This document shows, piece by piece, positions 1-11,260 of a stretch of 64,000 bases of DNA (position 1 is the first letter of the stretch; every line of letters begins with the position of its first letter). The stretch spans positions 1,798,001-1,862,000 of the forward strand of contig JARUPY010000290.1 of NCBI GenBank assembly GCA_029817715.1. The letters run 5' to 3'. This DNA comes from Melastoma dodecandrum. Lineage: Eukaryota; Streptophyta; Magnoliopsida; Myrtales; Melastomataceae. Under the pieces are notes generated by a model. The model searched no databases and was not told the origin of the DNA. It saw nothing but the letters and a program-made list of their open reading frames with translations. The position numbers and the translations under genes are program-made.

Positions 1-1453
1 TTTCTTTCTCCTCTTGTGTGATTTTCATCCCAGCAGGAAACACTGGTTTCCTTCCTCTCTTCTCATCATGTGTCTAGTAGATACGGAAGAGGAGAAGAGG
101 GTCCATCTGGGGGATTATGCCCCAGAGCCGAGCGCCGTGACGGGAAGAATTCCTCCAGTTCTTTCTGATGGTGCAGGACGATGAGCTTGTGCTACGATGT
201 ATGTCCAAGAGTGACTCAGTGCAACAGGAGCGGATGGGCGATATTAGCCTGACCTGACCCCGAAGCACATGTAGTTGCTTGGAAACGTCACGGTCCTTTT
301 GGATAACCGAAGCTGCATGCACATATAGATACAGGAAGTCGAGATAGTTCATGACACGACCCTAAAGCTTCGGCTCAAATTATTATTATAGTTTTGCTTG
401 ATAAAGGTATGGTCTATTTTAACATAAAACCAAATGAGGGGAAGAAGAGTTGTGGTCCTGTTGAGTTCACCTGGGGAGACGACACCTGTCCGGGCCATGT
501 TAAATTGAAGTTATATGGCCGACATGTCATTTTCAATTCTCCAACAGCCTCCTCTTTTCTAAGGGTGGGAAAAAGGATTCGAGGGTCAAGCAGGAGATAA
601 TGACAACACAGGCGGCTATGACATTTTTTTAACATATAATTAACATAATCACCAATTAACTTGGAGCTTTTCTTTCTAGAAAGTCGAGTGACCTCCCCTA
701 GGTTAGCTAAAAAGAGACGAAGAGGGTTTGTATAAGACGCGAATGGCATGGCAATGTCAATCTGCGTTTACCTTCTCTCTTTCTTTGCCCCCATTTTGTT
801 TAAGTGCAGAGGAAGGGAAACAAAACTTAAAATGACAAGTGACAGAAGAAGAAGGCGGAATATGAACACTCCCATTTTCCTGTCCACACACAGACACTTT
901 GTGAGAGTTTGGCCCCCCCACAACTGACCTTTGTCATAATCTAAGCTGCATTGTCGTCTGCATCGTCACTTCCGGGGACCAACTACTGCTACTACCAGAA
1001 TGAACGTGATAAATATACAATACTTATTGAAACTATGTCTACAACTCAAAGTTTGCGAATTCCCATACGAAGGAATGCGCAACCCCTGACGTAATCTCAA
1101 GCCTCCCCTCAATTATATAGAAAGAAGAGAGGGAGAGAAGGGTGACGTGAGAAAGAACCCCAAAATAAAGGGTTTCGGTTTACTAATCAAGCTTTCTCGA
1201 GCCACTCATTACCCGATTTGTTTGTGTAACCCTTTTTTATATATATATTTCCCCCCCCCCCCCCCCCCCCCCCCCCCCGCCCAAAAATCCAAGGGCAATT
1301 GCGCCATTTAACACGCAATCATATGGTTCCTCCTCCCTTCTTCTTCATTGAGTCTATTTAATATTGGACAAGCCACACTCGACCCTGTTTGTATCTTCTT
1401 CCTTCGGCTTGCTCTTCATACTCCCACCACTTCATCTCCCAAGGTAATCTCCA
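1..1453. other. Intergenic and promoter region with a 28-C homopolymer
   Basis: No gene is recognised here. The longest open stretches, on both strands before position 750, resemble no family I know and have no splice context. A run of 28 C residues lies at 1251-1278, just after a TATATATAT tract. Its exact length is probably unreliable. The last 200 bases should be the promoter and leader of the HD-Zip gene that begins at 1454. Confidence 0.5.
1353..1362 (+). promoter_or_regulatory. Candidate TATA box of the HD-Zip gene
   Basis: A CTATTTAATA motif sits about 95 bases before the ATG at 1454, followed by a reverse CCAAT (ATTGG). The spacing allows a transcription start near 1385 and a short leader. 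This rests on motif and distance only. Confidence 0.35.
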
Positions 1454-2260
1454 ATGACCATGATCCGTAATGCGACAGACGGAAGCCTCGCCCTCATCTC
1501 CCGGCTATACCCTGGCCTCTACAACCAGCCCCCTCCTCAGCACCCTAGAGGTCCATCTATGATTTACCTCATTCCGTGCCTTAACCGCCTTGGGGTGTTT
1601 TTGTTCTCATTTGTTCTGACTTGGGATTTTGGTTTCTTAAGAGACGAAGCCGAGGAGGCGGAGGAAGAGGAAGGCGGGAAACCATGGTGGGATCACGGGG
1701 ATGAAAAAGAGGAAGCTAAGCCCAGAGCAGGTGAACCTCTTGGAACAGAGGTTCGGAGATGAGCACAAGCTTGAGTCCGAGAGGAAGGGCCGGCTTGCTG
1801 CTGAGCTGGGGCTCGATCCGAGGCAGGTAGCCGTGTGGTTCCAGAACCGGAGGGCGAGGTACAAGAGCAAGAAGCTGGAGGAGGAGTACTCGAGGCTCAA
1901 GTCCGCTCATGAGAGCGTTGTAGCCGAGAAGTCCCGGCTCGAGAACGAGGTTAGGAAAATAGAATGTCTGAAAATATTTTATGATATGGAAAACATTACG
2001 ATGATTATTTATCTACCTTCTTTTTTATGCAGGTGATAAAGCTCAAGGAAAGGCTGGCGGAAGCCGAGAAGGAGTCCCGCCGCGTGTCGGGACTGCTCGA
2101 TGGACTTGGCTCCAGCAACAGCCCGAGCTCGTCAGTTACGGTGAACGGAGCAATGGGCCAGCTGGCAACGTCGTGGTGGACCAGGGACTATGTGTACGAG
2201 GACGTGTTATTCCCGGAGACGGGCTGCCTCATGATCAACGGGATGGACTGGGGTTTTTGA
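1454..2260 (+). CDS. HD-Zip class I transcription factor (ATHB21/40/53 type)
   Basis: Three exons, 1454-1550, 1642-1949 and 2033-2260, join in frame to about 210 residues. The N-terminus carries the short [11 protein letters not shown] motif of the ATHB21/40/53 clade. A basic PRRRRKRK stretch is followed by a complete homeodomain (from [10 protein letters not shown] to [10 protein letters not shown]). A leucine zipper starts at [10 protein letters not shown] and crosses intron 2. Recognition helix residues W, F, N and R are all present. Class I members bind CAATNATTG-type sites as dimers in the nucleus; several members of this clade respond to abscisic acid. Intron 1 splits a GAG codon, so simple translation through exon 1 runs into the wrong frame. 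The start could be ATG 1454 or ATG 1460. The C-terminus ends in an aromatic, acidic tail (GMDWGF) as in relatives. A broken relative lies about 3 kb downstream. Confidence 0.93.
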
Positions 2261-5250
2261 TGTAGTTTTATCACAAGTGAATGCGCCGCGGTAATGTCTC
2301 TACTGTAAAATTCAACTAATGTGACATTATCTTGTATCTAGTCGTATTTAATAGATTTAACATCTAGCCGGCTTGAATGTAGTCACGTAAAAAATTTTCC
2401 CCCTTTTTTCTCGCTAAATAACTCATTTCATGTGTTTTGTGACGACGACACCTAATTCAGATCGTATCGTGATTTTGTTTCGTATAATATTTTTCCTCCT
2501 AGGAAAGACAGGAACATATTCCATGTCCGCAACCATGAAAGGCCTTTGGACCACCTACGGCCGCCTCTCGTTTCGACACTACAACACATTTCTCTCCTCA
2601 CCTCTTAAAGAAACAAGTAGATAAATAGAAAGTGGAGTATTAATTAGTCTGGACGTGTGTTTTTTCATCCAATAAGTATCATTAGATCAGAACAAGTGGG
2701 ATTAATTTAGATTATATGACCCAAGTCAGGAACGCCGTGCTCTCTGATCGACCATGTGGTCGAAGTTGTTGATTAAGGAGAGAGTTTAGAAGGAAGGATT
2801 CAACTTGTAATAATAAAAAGAACAAGAAGAGGAAAATATGAACGGGCATGAAGCAGCCAGAGAGACCCGACAATCTATTCAGACCCCCATTATTCAGGAA
2901 TTCGTACATTACGATGGCGAGCTCGTAAGAATCTTTTGCATTTAAATAAAACAAAACAAAATAAAATGTTTTTAAATTAAGTGATCCTTCTTATTCGGTA
3001 ATGTTGTACCACAATCGCTTAATTATCTAAACGCTTAAAGCGTGACATACTTTATATTTTAATCAAATTAGAATGATAAAAAGTGTGTGATGTTAGGGGA
3101 GTTTGCTTCTTGGCTGTTTTACTCAATATTATAAGTAATGGCATCAAATTAAGCCATAATTTGAGAGGGGGGGGGTTTCGATGAGGGGTTTTAACTGCAC
3201 CAAATTCGCACAAGATAAAGTTTAATCCCAAAATATACAAAATGTATTGAGATTTTATCATGGGAGAGGAGAGGGTGAAGGGATTGGACGTTCAAAGTGA
3301 TCAATAACGACTAGGCATTGGGAAGATGATCAAAACAATCAGCAACCGTAGTTCAATTCTCCCAGCCAATGGGATGGATGTCCATCGAAGAAGTTCCTGA
3401 AAAGTCTGGGAGATGGGAAACAAGTCTTGCTTCTGTTGGGACACAACATGACAGCCATTATTTTTAATCACAAAGGTAGTAGAACTTGATTATAACAAGA
3501 AGGGTTATTATTTCAATAATTGGGGTGTGTTTAAAACAAATCCCAAAAAGCAAACAAAAGGAATCTCTCGAGCTCGACCACCACCCCACGATGGGCATAT
3601 GCCCTATCTATATATAATTAACTGTTCATCCTTATCCTCTCAACTTTGTCCTGTGCTCCCCTTACCTTAACCCATGGTGAAGGTTAAGAAAAGACAAAAA
3701 AAAAGGGCATCCCCAACTACAAAACATTGTCATCTTGTCCAACCTATTCGAGAATTACCCGCCTGAATTTAGAAAACGTAATTAATTCATCCATCCATCC
3801 CCCGGAAACTTTGCCCACGAGGATGCTAAGACAAGATTTGACCCGAAGGAAAGGAGATATGAAATCACGATGACCATTCATAGAGTGATTGATGTAAGGG
3901 TCCAATTGAGAACTTATTCCCTGATGTGACACGTGTCTATCCAATGGACCTACATGACTTTAAGGGTGGCTGACGTGGAGCAGAGACAAGAACACCACGT
4001 GAGTCGAACATTGTACAACCTATAGACTTTAAAAGAGTTGGATCTTCCCCCATTTCTTATTCTTAGGAACCTCGAAGGCCGCCTAAGTAAGAGGGAAGCA
4101 GTGACAGATCTTCTCCCCTAAGCTGCTCTAAGTTGAAAGAGTCGAAGTAAATCTCAAATCTAGGAAATTATAAGTGACTTGAGAAAATGATTTCGAGCTC
4201 AACCGTGGTGGTTATGCGGGCACGGTAGGAAAGAAAGGAAAGCCCGGCATCTGAATAGGATTTAGCCAAAGCTCGATGACTTTTTGGTAATGTTTGGTAA
4301 TCGTGCGAATGACGTGGATACACGTGGATGGATATAGCGACGTGGACCCAGGTTAGGACAGCATCCGGTAAGACGACACGTGCTGATTTGATGGGAGTTT
4401 ATTGTTTTGCCCAACTGGGCGTGAAGGGCCGACCAGTCGCTCTCTCCCTCCCTCCCTGCCTTTCTGCAAAAGAGTTAACCACGTCCATTTATTTTTAAAG
4501 AATAAGAATTTTTCCTCTTTTTGATTTTGGAAGGGGTATTCCATATACATTCCATATTGATTTGATCTAACTTGAGCTTGATCTTTCCCCGAGCATACCT
4601 TCAAAATCAATCACGTCTAAATTTCGAATATAGATATACTTTTTTTTTCGTAACCTTTTACACGACCTTAACGTATTTTACTATAATATAACGTTAATCG
4701 TTAAAATATATAAAATTATTTAAAAAAATAATTTCATTTTCTAAAAAAATTCACGTTTCAAACAAAATAAAAAAATCGGTGTTTCGCTATAATAAATTGG
4801 GGAAATCGATGTCGATTTTAGTCTCACGAGAGGAATTCGGTGTTTCTACCCGCATGAGACACTCTTCTACCTTTGAATGACACCGTTTTCATAAGCCTTC
4901 TTGTGGACAAATTTTCATACTAAAAAGTTCTCTTTATATTTGCGAGAGTTACCCCACGTCGTTTATGAAATCATCGAATTTTCTTAATTATGAATTAAAG
5001 AGTGTGTTCCCGAAGTTTACAAGACTTTTTAATCTAAACTCCAATTTATAATCAACCCATTTAATCTAATCTTTCTGAACCAACGATCCCAGTTTAATTT
5101 TTAATCCTTTGATTAATCTAATGACTTCATCCTAGTCAGGCACGAGGTCAGCATGATTCTGCGTTTGGCGGCCTCCCTTCCCGAAGCAACAGGTCCGTGT
5201 TTACGCTTCCTTGTTTCTTGTTTCGGGGTTACAAGTCGTTGTAGATGCGA
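2261..5250. other. Gene-free spacer rich in ACGT-core motifs
   Basis: About 3 kb without a supported gene. The region 3925-4385 holds a cluster of G-box/ABRE-like ACGT cores, listed separately. The rest is AT-rich with short homopolymers. Open frames at 2712-2954, 3744-3944 and 4353-4610 look like chance frames. Confidence 0.5.
3928..4382. promoter_or_regulatory. Cluster of G-box / ABRE-like ACGT cores
   Basis: Within about 450 bases there are at least seven ACGT cores in bZIP-binding context: CACGTG at 3930-3935 inside the palindrome GACACGTGTC, TGACGTGG near 3971, CACGTG near 3996, GACGTGG near 4311, CACGTG near 4321, GACGTGG near 4339 and CACGTG at 4377-4382. Such motifs are the usual targets of ABF/ABI5 and other bZIP or bHLH factors. 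The cluster lies about 0.9 kb upstream of the HD-Zip relic, so it may be that lost gene's old promoter, or a downstream element of the intact HD-Zip gene. That placement is inference. Confidence 0.45.
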
Positions 5251-5254
5251 AGCT

Positions 5255-5545
5255 GATGACAGGTATAGGAAGGAAGAATAGGAAGCTGAACGAGAGAGAG
5301 GAAGCTGAGCCAGGAGCTGAATTTCAGCGAGGAGCACGAGCTTGAGTCGCAGACTAAGGACGCGGGACTGTCTTGCCAAAGCCAAGAAGGAAGTCCATCA
5401 GTTGTCCTTGAGGCTCGACGACAGGGGGTCGAGTGCGTTCAACGTCACGGAGCAACTCTCCGTATCGCAGAAGATAATATTGTGGCGAAAAAACGTGAAA
5501 AAGTTGGACAACCACGGTGGGGAGGGGATACGCGGGACCAGTTAA
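5255..5545 (+). pseudogene. Degenerate HD-Zip relic (homeodomain helix 1 joined to zipper end)
   Basis: The stretch at about 5268-5365 translates in shifting frames to NRKLNERE and ELNFSEEHELESQTKD. These match the start of an HD-Zip homeodomain ([10 protein letters not shown] and [12 protein letters not shown] in the intact gene at 1.7 kb). Immediately after it, at about 5372-5445, comes LAKAKKEVHQLSLRLDDRGSS, one residue run that parallels the end of the intact gene's zipper ([21 protein letters not shown]). Homeodomain helices 2 and 3, the WFQNRR recognition helix and most of the zipper are missing between the two, and the frame shifts. The relic is therefore probably an old tandem duplicate of the neighbouring HD-Zip gene that lost its DNA-binding core. 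It could instead be a fragment of another HD-Zip I paralogue. Confidence 0.6.
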
Positions 5546-6444
5546 TACTAATGGTATTTTCGAGTGGGCAGAGAATTGGGTAATGGAAAAAGCCCGATGA
5601 AGTGACAAAACCCACTTTAAGTCCCATAACGACATATACATATATATATTTCACTGAATCTGAGATGGAATTTAATGTTGCAGTTCGGCTTTTTTTTCTC
5701 TCTGTTTTCATTCAATGTATCAGGACGATCAGACAGCCCACTTTTAGGACAGGATGAGTAATATTTGACCGGCTGTCCCTCCCAAACTTCAGAAGGGTGT
5801 AATATGGAAAAATGTCGTGCAATAATTGCATTTGTGAATTAGTTCCGCAGATTCCTTGGACTCATCCACCAACAAGAGTTCTCGGAACACACCAAGAGTT
5901 CAAACATGCCCAGAGAGTGAGTCGTGATGTTAACGAATACCGTTATAAGAGATTGTTTCGAAATTCCGGATGAGCGGAAGTCAAATTTTATAAGTTCGAC
6001 TTTTTATCAATGAAGTCGAAATTGAACCTGGTTTCTTTAGAGGTAAGTTTCAGAATTTCGAAATTATTTACTCTATTTCACAAATTGTTTTCGAGAGCAA
6101 AGCCCGTGAGCCATCGACAATCAATTCAATCAACGGGACCGTCGCAGCACAGGAAGATGGAGCCGAAGCCGATTTACAAGAAAATGTTTAAATACAATAT
6201 ACATATATATACCAAGCAAGAAGAACAAACTTAGAGAAAAGTTGTTCTGCATCTGCAGTTGACTGAATAGATATCATAATTAGCCTAATGATGACAGGAG
6301 GATTATAGCACAACAACAACAGCCTTCACCCAAATTTCATCTTCTTCGGACATTATCGCCGGGGAGAATTTCTGTCACCGGAAGTTGGTCAATGAGGCTG
6401 TAATCCCAGATAAGGTGTGTCCCATACATCCTCAGGATCTGCAT
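5546..6444. other. Spacer and 3' flank of the IDD gene
   Basis: No gene is supported. The part from about 6250 to 6444 is probably the 3' untranslated region of the minus-strand IDD gene. The rest is AT-rich, with a short TATATATA tract near 5640-5650. Confidence 0.4.
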
Positions 6445-8673
6445 TCAGGAGTTCCTACTACCCATTTCCTTCCCGCTAAACTCCACGCCGGTGCTGAAGG
6501 ATGCAGTGGCTTCTGCCGTCATACTTATATTAGCACCCCCGATGGAAGTAATGAGAGCCGATAAGCCACTGTTTGGGTTCCCGCTGGCAGCCATGCCTAA
6601 TCCAAGGAAGTCGAGCGTAGTGTGTTTTGGACCTAACACGGATGAGGTCCCCATCATCAGCTCCTTCAACCCGGAACTGCCATCAGGAATTAACCCGAGC
6701 CCAAGTCCACCAGTGGTGATCGTGCTTTTCGTCAAGTCTGCATTACCAGGGGTCCATTGTAAGCTATCCTGGTCCTGAACAGATGAGGCAGGACTGGGGG
6801 CGATCCCCAGACCACGAAGAAGCGAAGCGTTCGTTGCTGTCGCGCCCATTTGAGCGGCCTTTTGGAGGAGGGCTGTCGCAGAGAGTGCCGGTTGCAGCGG
6901 CGGAGCGTACTGCCGCCGTTCCTGCCCTGCAGGGCCAAAGATTGAGGATGATGATGTGTGGTTGGTTGAGAGGCCGAGCGATATGGGTTCAATGGATGAA
7001 GAAGGTCCGAGATCAGAGGGATGCTTGGGCTGGGAAACCACCCGGATCGTATCTGTGAAGGGTGGAAAAGACGCTGGCAGGGGAGGCTGAAAATTTGCAC
7101 CTGTTGTTGGGGATGCAAATAACCCCGCTGGAATGCTGTTGCTCATTTTACTGTTGCTGCATGAGCTAGTGCTGCTGCTACTAATTCCTCTGATAACACT
7201 GGTCGTCGCTGGCGGCACCTCTTCCATAACTTGAGGAGGAGCCGGAGATTCTTGTAACCCTGAAATGTTAGCACGGCAAGCAGATCAAACTTGGATTATA
7301 GTACCACCAACGATGCATTAGTCCAACCTGATCTCTCTCTCTCTCTTTTAAGTTTATTTATAAATCAAACTCAGCCAAAAAGAGAATGAGCAACAAATAT
7401 CCTATCAGGAGTCTCTTCATCGAACCTCGTTGCTTAAACTTTGATGAAGAAGATGACAAAGTTAACTCACAGACAACAGCCGTCGTCCAAAACAATATGC
7501 TCCAATAGAACTCAACAGAAGTTTCAGATAGAACAAGAATTAAGACCAAGAAAAAACTGCTACTATCCAATAAACAATTAGAACCAATTTAGTTGTAAGC
7601 CTTGTTTAAGAAAAGAATAACTCGAGTGAACAAGTATCAAACAGACAACAATGCAATGAATAGCAAAAGGCAACTTACCAGCTGCCTGATCAGCCAACAA
7701 TGATGGCAAAACAGTAGCTGGGGAATTGATGACAGCAGTGGGTGAAGCCAAAACAGGAGGAGAAGCAGGCTTCTGAGGTTTCACGTCGGATTCTGGACCA
7801 GGATCACCTGGAGCTGGAGCCAGAACAGGAACCTGAACCTGACCCTGGCCCTGTACCTGAGCCTGAGCTTTCGTGCTTTCCTCAGCCAAAGCATCACAGA
7901 ACGCCCTGTGTGTGATGAAGCTATCCCTCCTGCAAGAAATAATCAATTGGCGACCCATTTCACAAAAACTAGCAGTTGAAATCCTAAGTTTTACCAAACC
8001 TAATCTTCTGATAGAGAACAATTAATATGAGATGGGAGAAACACCTCGAGAACAAGGTTCCACAGTCGCACTTATACTCCCTAGTGCCACAAATCTTAGA
8101 ATGAGCCTTCCAGTCAGACTGTACAGCGTACTTCTTCGAGCACTTATCGCATTTCCACTTCTTCTCACCGTGTTTTCGGCAGAAATGCTTCTTTATCCCC
8201 GTCAGATCGCCGAGTGCCCTCGAAGGATCATGATGCACGCAGGATGTCTCTGGACAGACATAGACCTTCTTCTTCACTTCCTGACTCGACCTCTGCCTCA
8301 ACTTCCAGGGCAGATTATGGCCCCTCCTGTGAAGTTGCAGGTTCTGGTCTCGCTGGAATCCCTTGTTGCAGATTTCACACACAAACCGATTGGTCGCCAA
8401 CAGGGTCTTCGGAGACAGCGCTATAACCTCCGCGTCCGGATCTGCCCTCCGAATCAGAAGAACAGGAACAGATCCTCATATCATCAAATCAATCGGCAAA
8501 AACAAGACTAAACTCGTTGAAAAGGAGGGATCCTTACCGGGCATTCCAGGGAGGTTCCGCTTCTTCTTGGCAGCAGTAGGTGGCGGCTGAGACGGAGTCG
8601 GCCGATGATCGCCGGAGGAGGAAACGCTAGCTTCCCCAGAAGCAGTGGATGAATTATCATGTTCCTCAGGCAT
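6445..8673 (-). CDS. INDETERMINATE DOMAIN (IDD) C2H2 zinc-finger transcription factor
   Basis: Four minus-strand exons, 8673-8538, 8441-8045, 7929-7679 and 7259-6445, join in frame to about 532 residues. Exon 1 encodes a Ser-rich start and the KKKRNLPGMP basic signal. Exon 2 holds most of the ID domain: DPDAEVIALSPKTLLATNRF, the C2H2 finger CEICNKGFQRDQNLQLHRRGH, a second finger with HFCRKHGEKKWKC, and the C2HC fingers continued in exon 3 (SRRDSFITHRAFCDAL). Exon 4 is a Ser/Gly/Pro-rich activation region with the conserved LSATALLQKAAQMGATA block and the TLDFLGLG motif. The two C-terminal blocks are typical of the JACKDAW/MAGPIE/IDD4-5 side of the family. IDD proteins bind an 11-bp TTTGTC-containing site and partner with GRAS proteins (SCARECROW, SHORT-ROOT, DELLA) in the nucleus. 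All splice phases fit the known IDD gene structure. The exact paralogue cannot be fixed without a tree. Confidence 0.95.
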
Positions 8674-9470
8674 ACCTCAAAAAAAAAAAGGCCCCAGGGG
8701 TAGAAAAACAAAACCAACTACCCTCTTTTTGTTGTCCCCCCTCCCCACCCCCCTCTATCTGTTGTTGCTTGCTTGACTGCTCCTTGGATTCAACCTAAGG
8801 GACAAACAAGAAGTGAGGGCAACATCTGGGGGATTTGCCAAACTATCCTATCCTTCATTTTGGACAATAACCCAACAAAAAACACAGACACGTGATTAAA
8901 GAAAAACAAGAGAACTATTATGAGATGTGAGGCAAAAGGGTAAAGGATCCACTTTTGGAAAGGAAAAAACCACAAAATGTTCCCATCTTTCTAGGGTTCC
9001 GATCCCCTCCAACCCCACCCCCACTTCTCAGCTACCAGTCAAATTCCCACTTTTTTCCCCATGTAAAACAATTTAGTTTTCTGTCACCCACTTTAAACCT
9101 TTTCTTCCTACACCCAACCTACCAGCTCCTAATGACCCGAAGAAATCCCTTCTCCCTCGAATCATCCGGGACACACCCACGACTCATGTTCAATTTCCTG
9201 AGTTGAGAAAGAAATCCCACGATGCCGCGCCCCCCCCCCCCCCCCCCCCCCAACCCAAAATCACTAAAACTGAGCCAACCAGGTGAATTGCTTCAGAGGA
9301 GGGACATGAAGGGGGAAAAGGGGGAGAAGGAAGGGAGGGATTGCTGGCGGAGGACAGACAGACCCGAAAAGTCAAAAGAGTGACTCTCCTCTCGTTACTG
9401 CCCAAAGTTGTCGTCTTTCTTTTCGTCGTCTAAACTAGTCTTTCCTCCCACGCTCCCCGAACGGAGATAG
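8674..9470. other. IDD upstream region with a C homopolymer
   Basis: Promoter and leader side of the minus-strand IDD gene. It is pyrimidine-rich on plus, with a run of 23 C residues at 9230-9252. No other gene is recognised. Confidence 0.45.
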
Positions 9471-9474
9471 CGGT

Positions 9475-10207
9475 GTACATGACGGTTACGTAATTTATTA
9501 AATACTATTAAAATTTTTTAATAAATTTTATTAAAAGTTTATCGTTACTAACTAAGTCAATGCGAATTTAGTAAAAAATGTAGTAAAAAAGTCAACGCTA
9601 AATTAGTAAAAAAGTATGAAAAATTTACTATTTTTTTACTGTTCAAAGAAGTTAAAGTTTACTAATTTTTTGCTAACTTTACTAAAACTTTTCCGTTAGT
9701 AAAAGTCAACTCAGATTTAGTAAAAAAAGTAGTAAAATTTACTAATATTTTTACTAACAATACGTTGACTTTACAAAAAAACTAGTAAAGTCAACGTACA
9801 ATTAGTAAAAAAGCTAGTAAATTTTACTACTTTTTTTACGAAATCTGAGTTGACTTTTACTAACGGAAATGTTTTAGTAAGGTCAGCGCCCTAGTAAAAG
9901 AAATAGTAAAATTTACTACTTTTTACTGTGCGAATTAAGTCGATAATTATTAATTGTTTACTAATTCCGGTGTCTTTTTTAGTAAAAAAACTCTTCCAGT
10001 TAGTAAAAATTTTAGTGAAGTCTTACATTTTTAGTAAATGTTTACTAATTTTGACATGTTTTTACTAAAAACATGTCAAAATTATTAATTAGAACAGTGT
10101 TTACTAATGAATTTATTAATTAGAACAGTGTTTCTGAACCTAACTCCGGACATATTTTTGATGTGAAATTACCAGTTTACCCTGGTTATTAAACTTATTA
10201 CTAATTT
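9475..10207. repeat. Left terminal inverted repeat of the MULE
   Basis: About 730 bases, matching the right repeat in inverted order. Shared landmarks are CGGTTACGT near the outer edge, CGTTACTAACTAAGTCAA, the TTTTACTAACGGAAA block, and the inner edge GTTTACCCTGGTTA with ACTTATTACTAATTTA. The repeat is built from many interspersed copies of TTTACTAA and its complement TTAGTAAA in both directions. Differences from the right arm are scattered substitutions plus block insertions and losses, so the arms are diverged. Confidence 0.85.
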
Positions 10208-11260
10208 AGGAGGTCGAAAGTTGTCATTCCGTTCGAAGTGTTCTTCCTCCCAGCGATCATCCCGTTCATCCTCCGCCTTCCCATTCCGACCGCCGCGTCT
10301 GGTGTTGCAGACCAAAGTCGGGGCGTCTCTTCTGCAAGTGGTCAGGACGACATCAGGTTTGTACTCCGCTTTCGTTTTTGTCGTTGTTTTTCCTGGCATT
10401 GCTTCCATAACCCTAATCGTGTAATTGGTAAGTTCCGAAACCTCCAATCCTAACGTTGGAGAAGTTTTGAAACCTGAAATCGCAAGGGCGGTGGTAGTCG
10501 TTTGTGGGTATTGCGGTTTTATGGGTTTGTGGGTGTTGCGGTTTTATAGGTTTGTGGGTTTTGCGGTTTTATGGATTGTCCGCTATCGAAACCTGAAATC
10601 GGCCGTTTTTCCCTATTTTTTTTCGTGTGTGATTTGGGTTTGTGGGTTTTGCGGTTTCCTGGAATCCGTCTTCCTTACCATTCACGGTCCGTGGTCCTTC
10701 TTTTGATTTGTTGGTAGTCGTCCTCATAGTCGGTGGTAGTCGTCCTGATTTGTTTGGGACTGGGTATTGCTCGTCGGAGGTAGGCTTCCTGAGGTGTTGT
10801 GTGTTGGTAGTCATCCTGATTTGGCTCAACTTGGTTGGGTATTACTTGGACTGGGTCTGTGGTGTTGTGTATACCTTGGACTGGGAATGGTTGGGTTTGA
10901 TTTTATTGGTTTGGTTTAATTTGACGAAAGCAGAAGTGGGTTTGAGTTGGTTCGGTTTATGTGGTTCGCAGCTAATTTGGTTTGGCTTTGGTTTTTTGTT
11001 TTGTTATGGTTTGGATTGTGTTTGTTTTCATTTTATTTGGTTGGAGTGGGGTCCGATCTTCATTTGGTTTGATGTTAATTTGTGATGGATTTGTGATGGA
11101 TGCTTCTTGGGTTTAAGTTGGTTTTGTTTAATTTTGTTATGTTTGAGTGGGACTGTAGGAATAAAATGAAGTTCGGTTCGTTTTAGTTATGGTTCGCAGT
11201 TTAATTAGCTTCGGTTTAATAGGGTATTTCGTGTATTTGTACTTGTTGGAAAGTGCAGAA
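10208..11260 (+). other. 5' region of the MULE-borne Ulp1-like gene
   Basis: GT-rich DNA between the left TIR and the first supported codon of the protease gene. At 10500-10660 a unit close to TTTGTGGGTNTTGCGGTTTTA recurs four times with spacing of about 27 to 75 bases. It may hold a leader exon or intron of the element's gene, but no reading frame here is convincing. Confidence 0.4.

Noticed and set aside
74..749. Overlapping frames at the window start
   Set aside because: No similarity to known families. One could be the tail of a gene outside the window, but nothing supports it.
1251..1278. Poly-C run as a functional i-motif element
   Set aside because: Single homopolymers of this size also occur at 9230 and 24043. 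Length is unreliable and no other sign of function exists.
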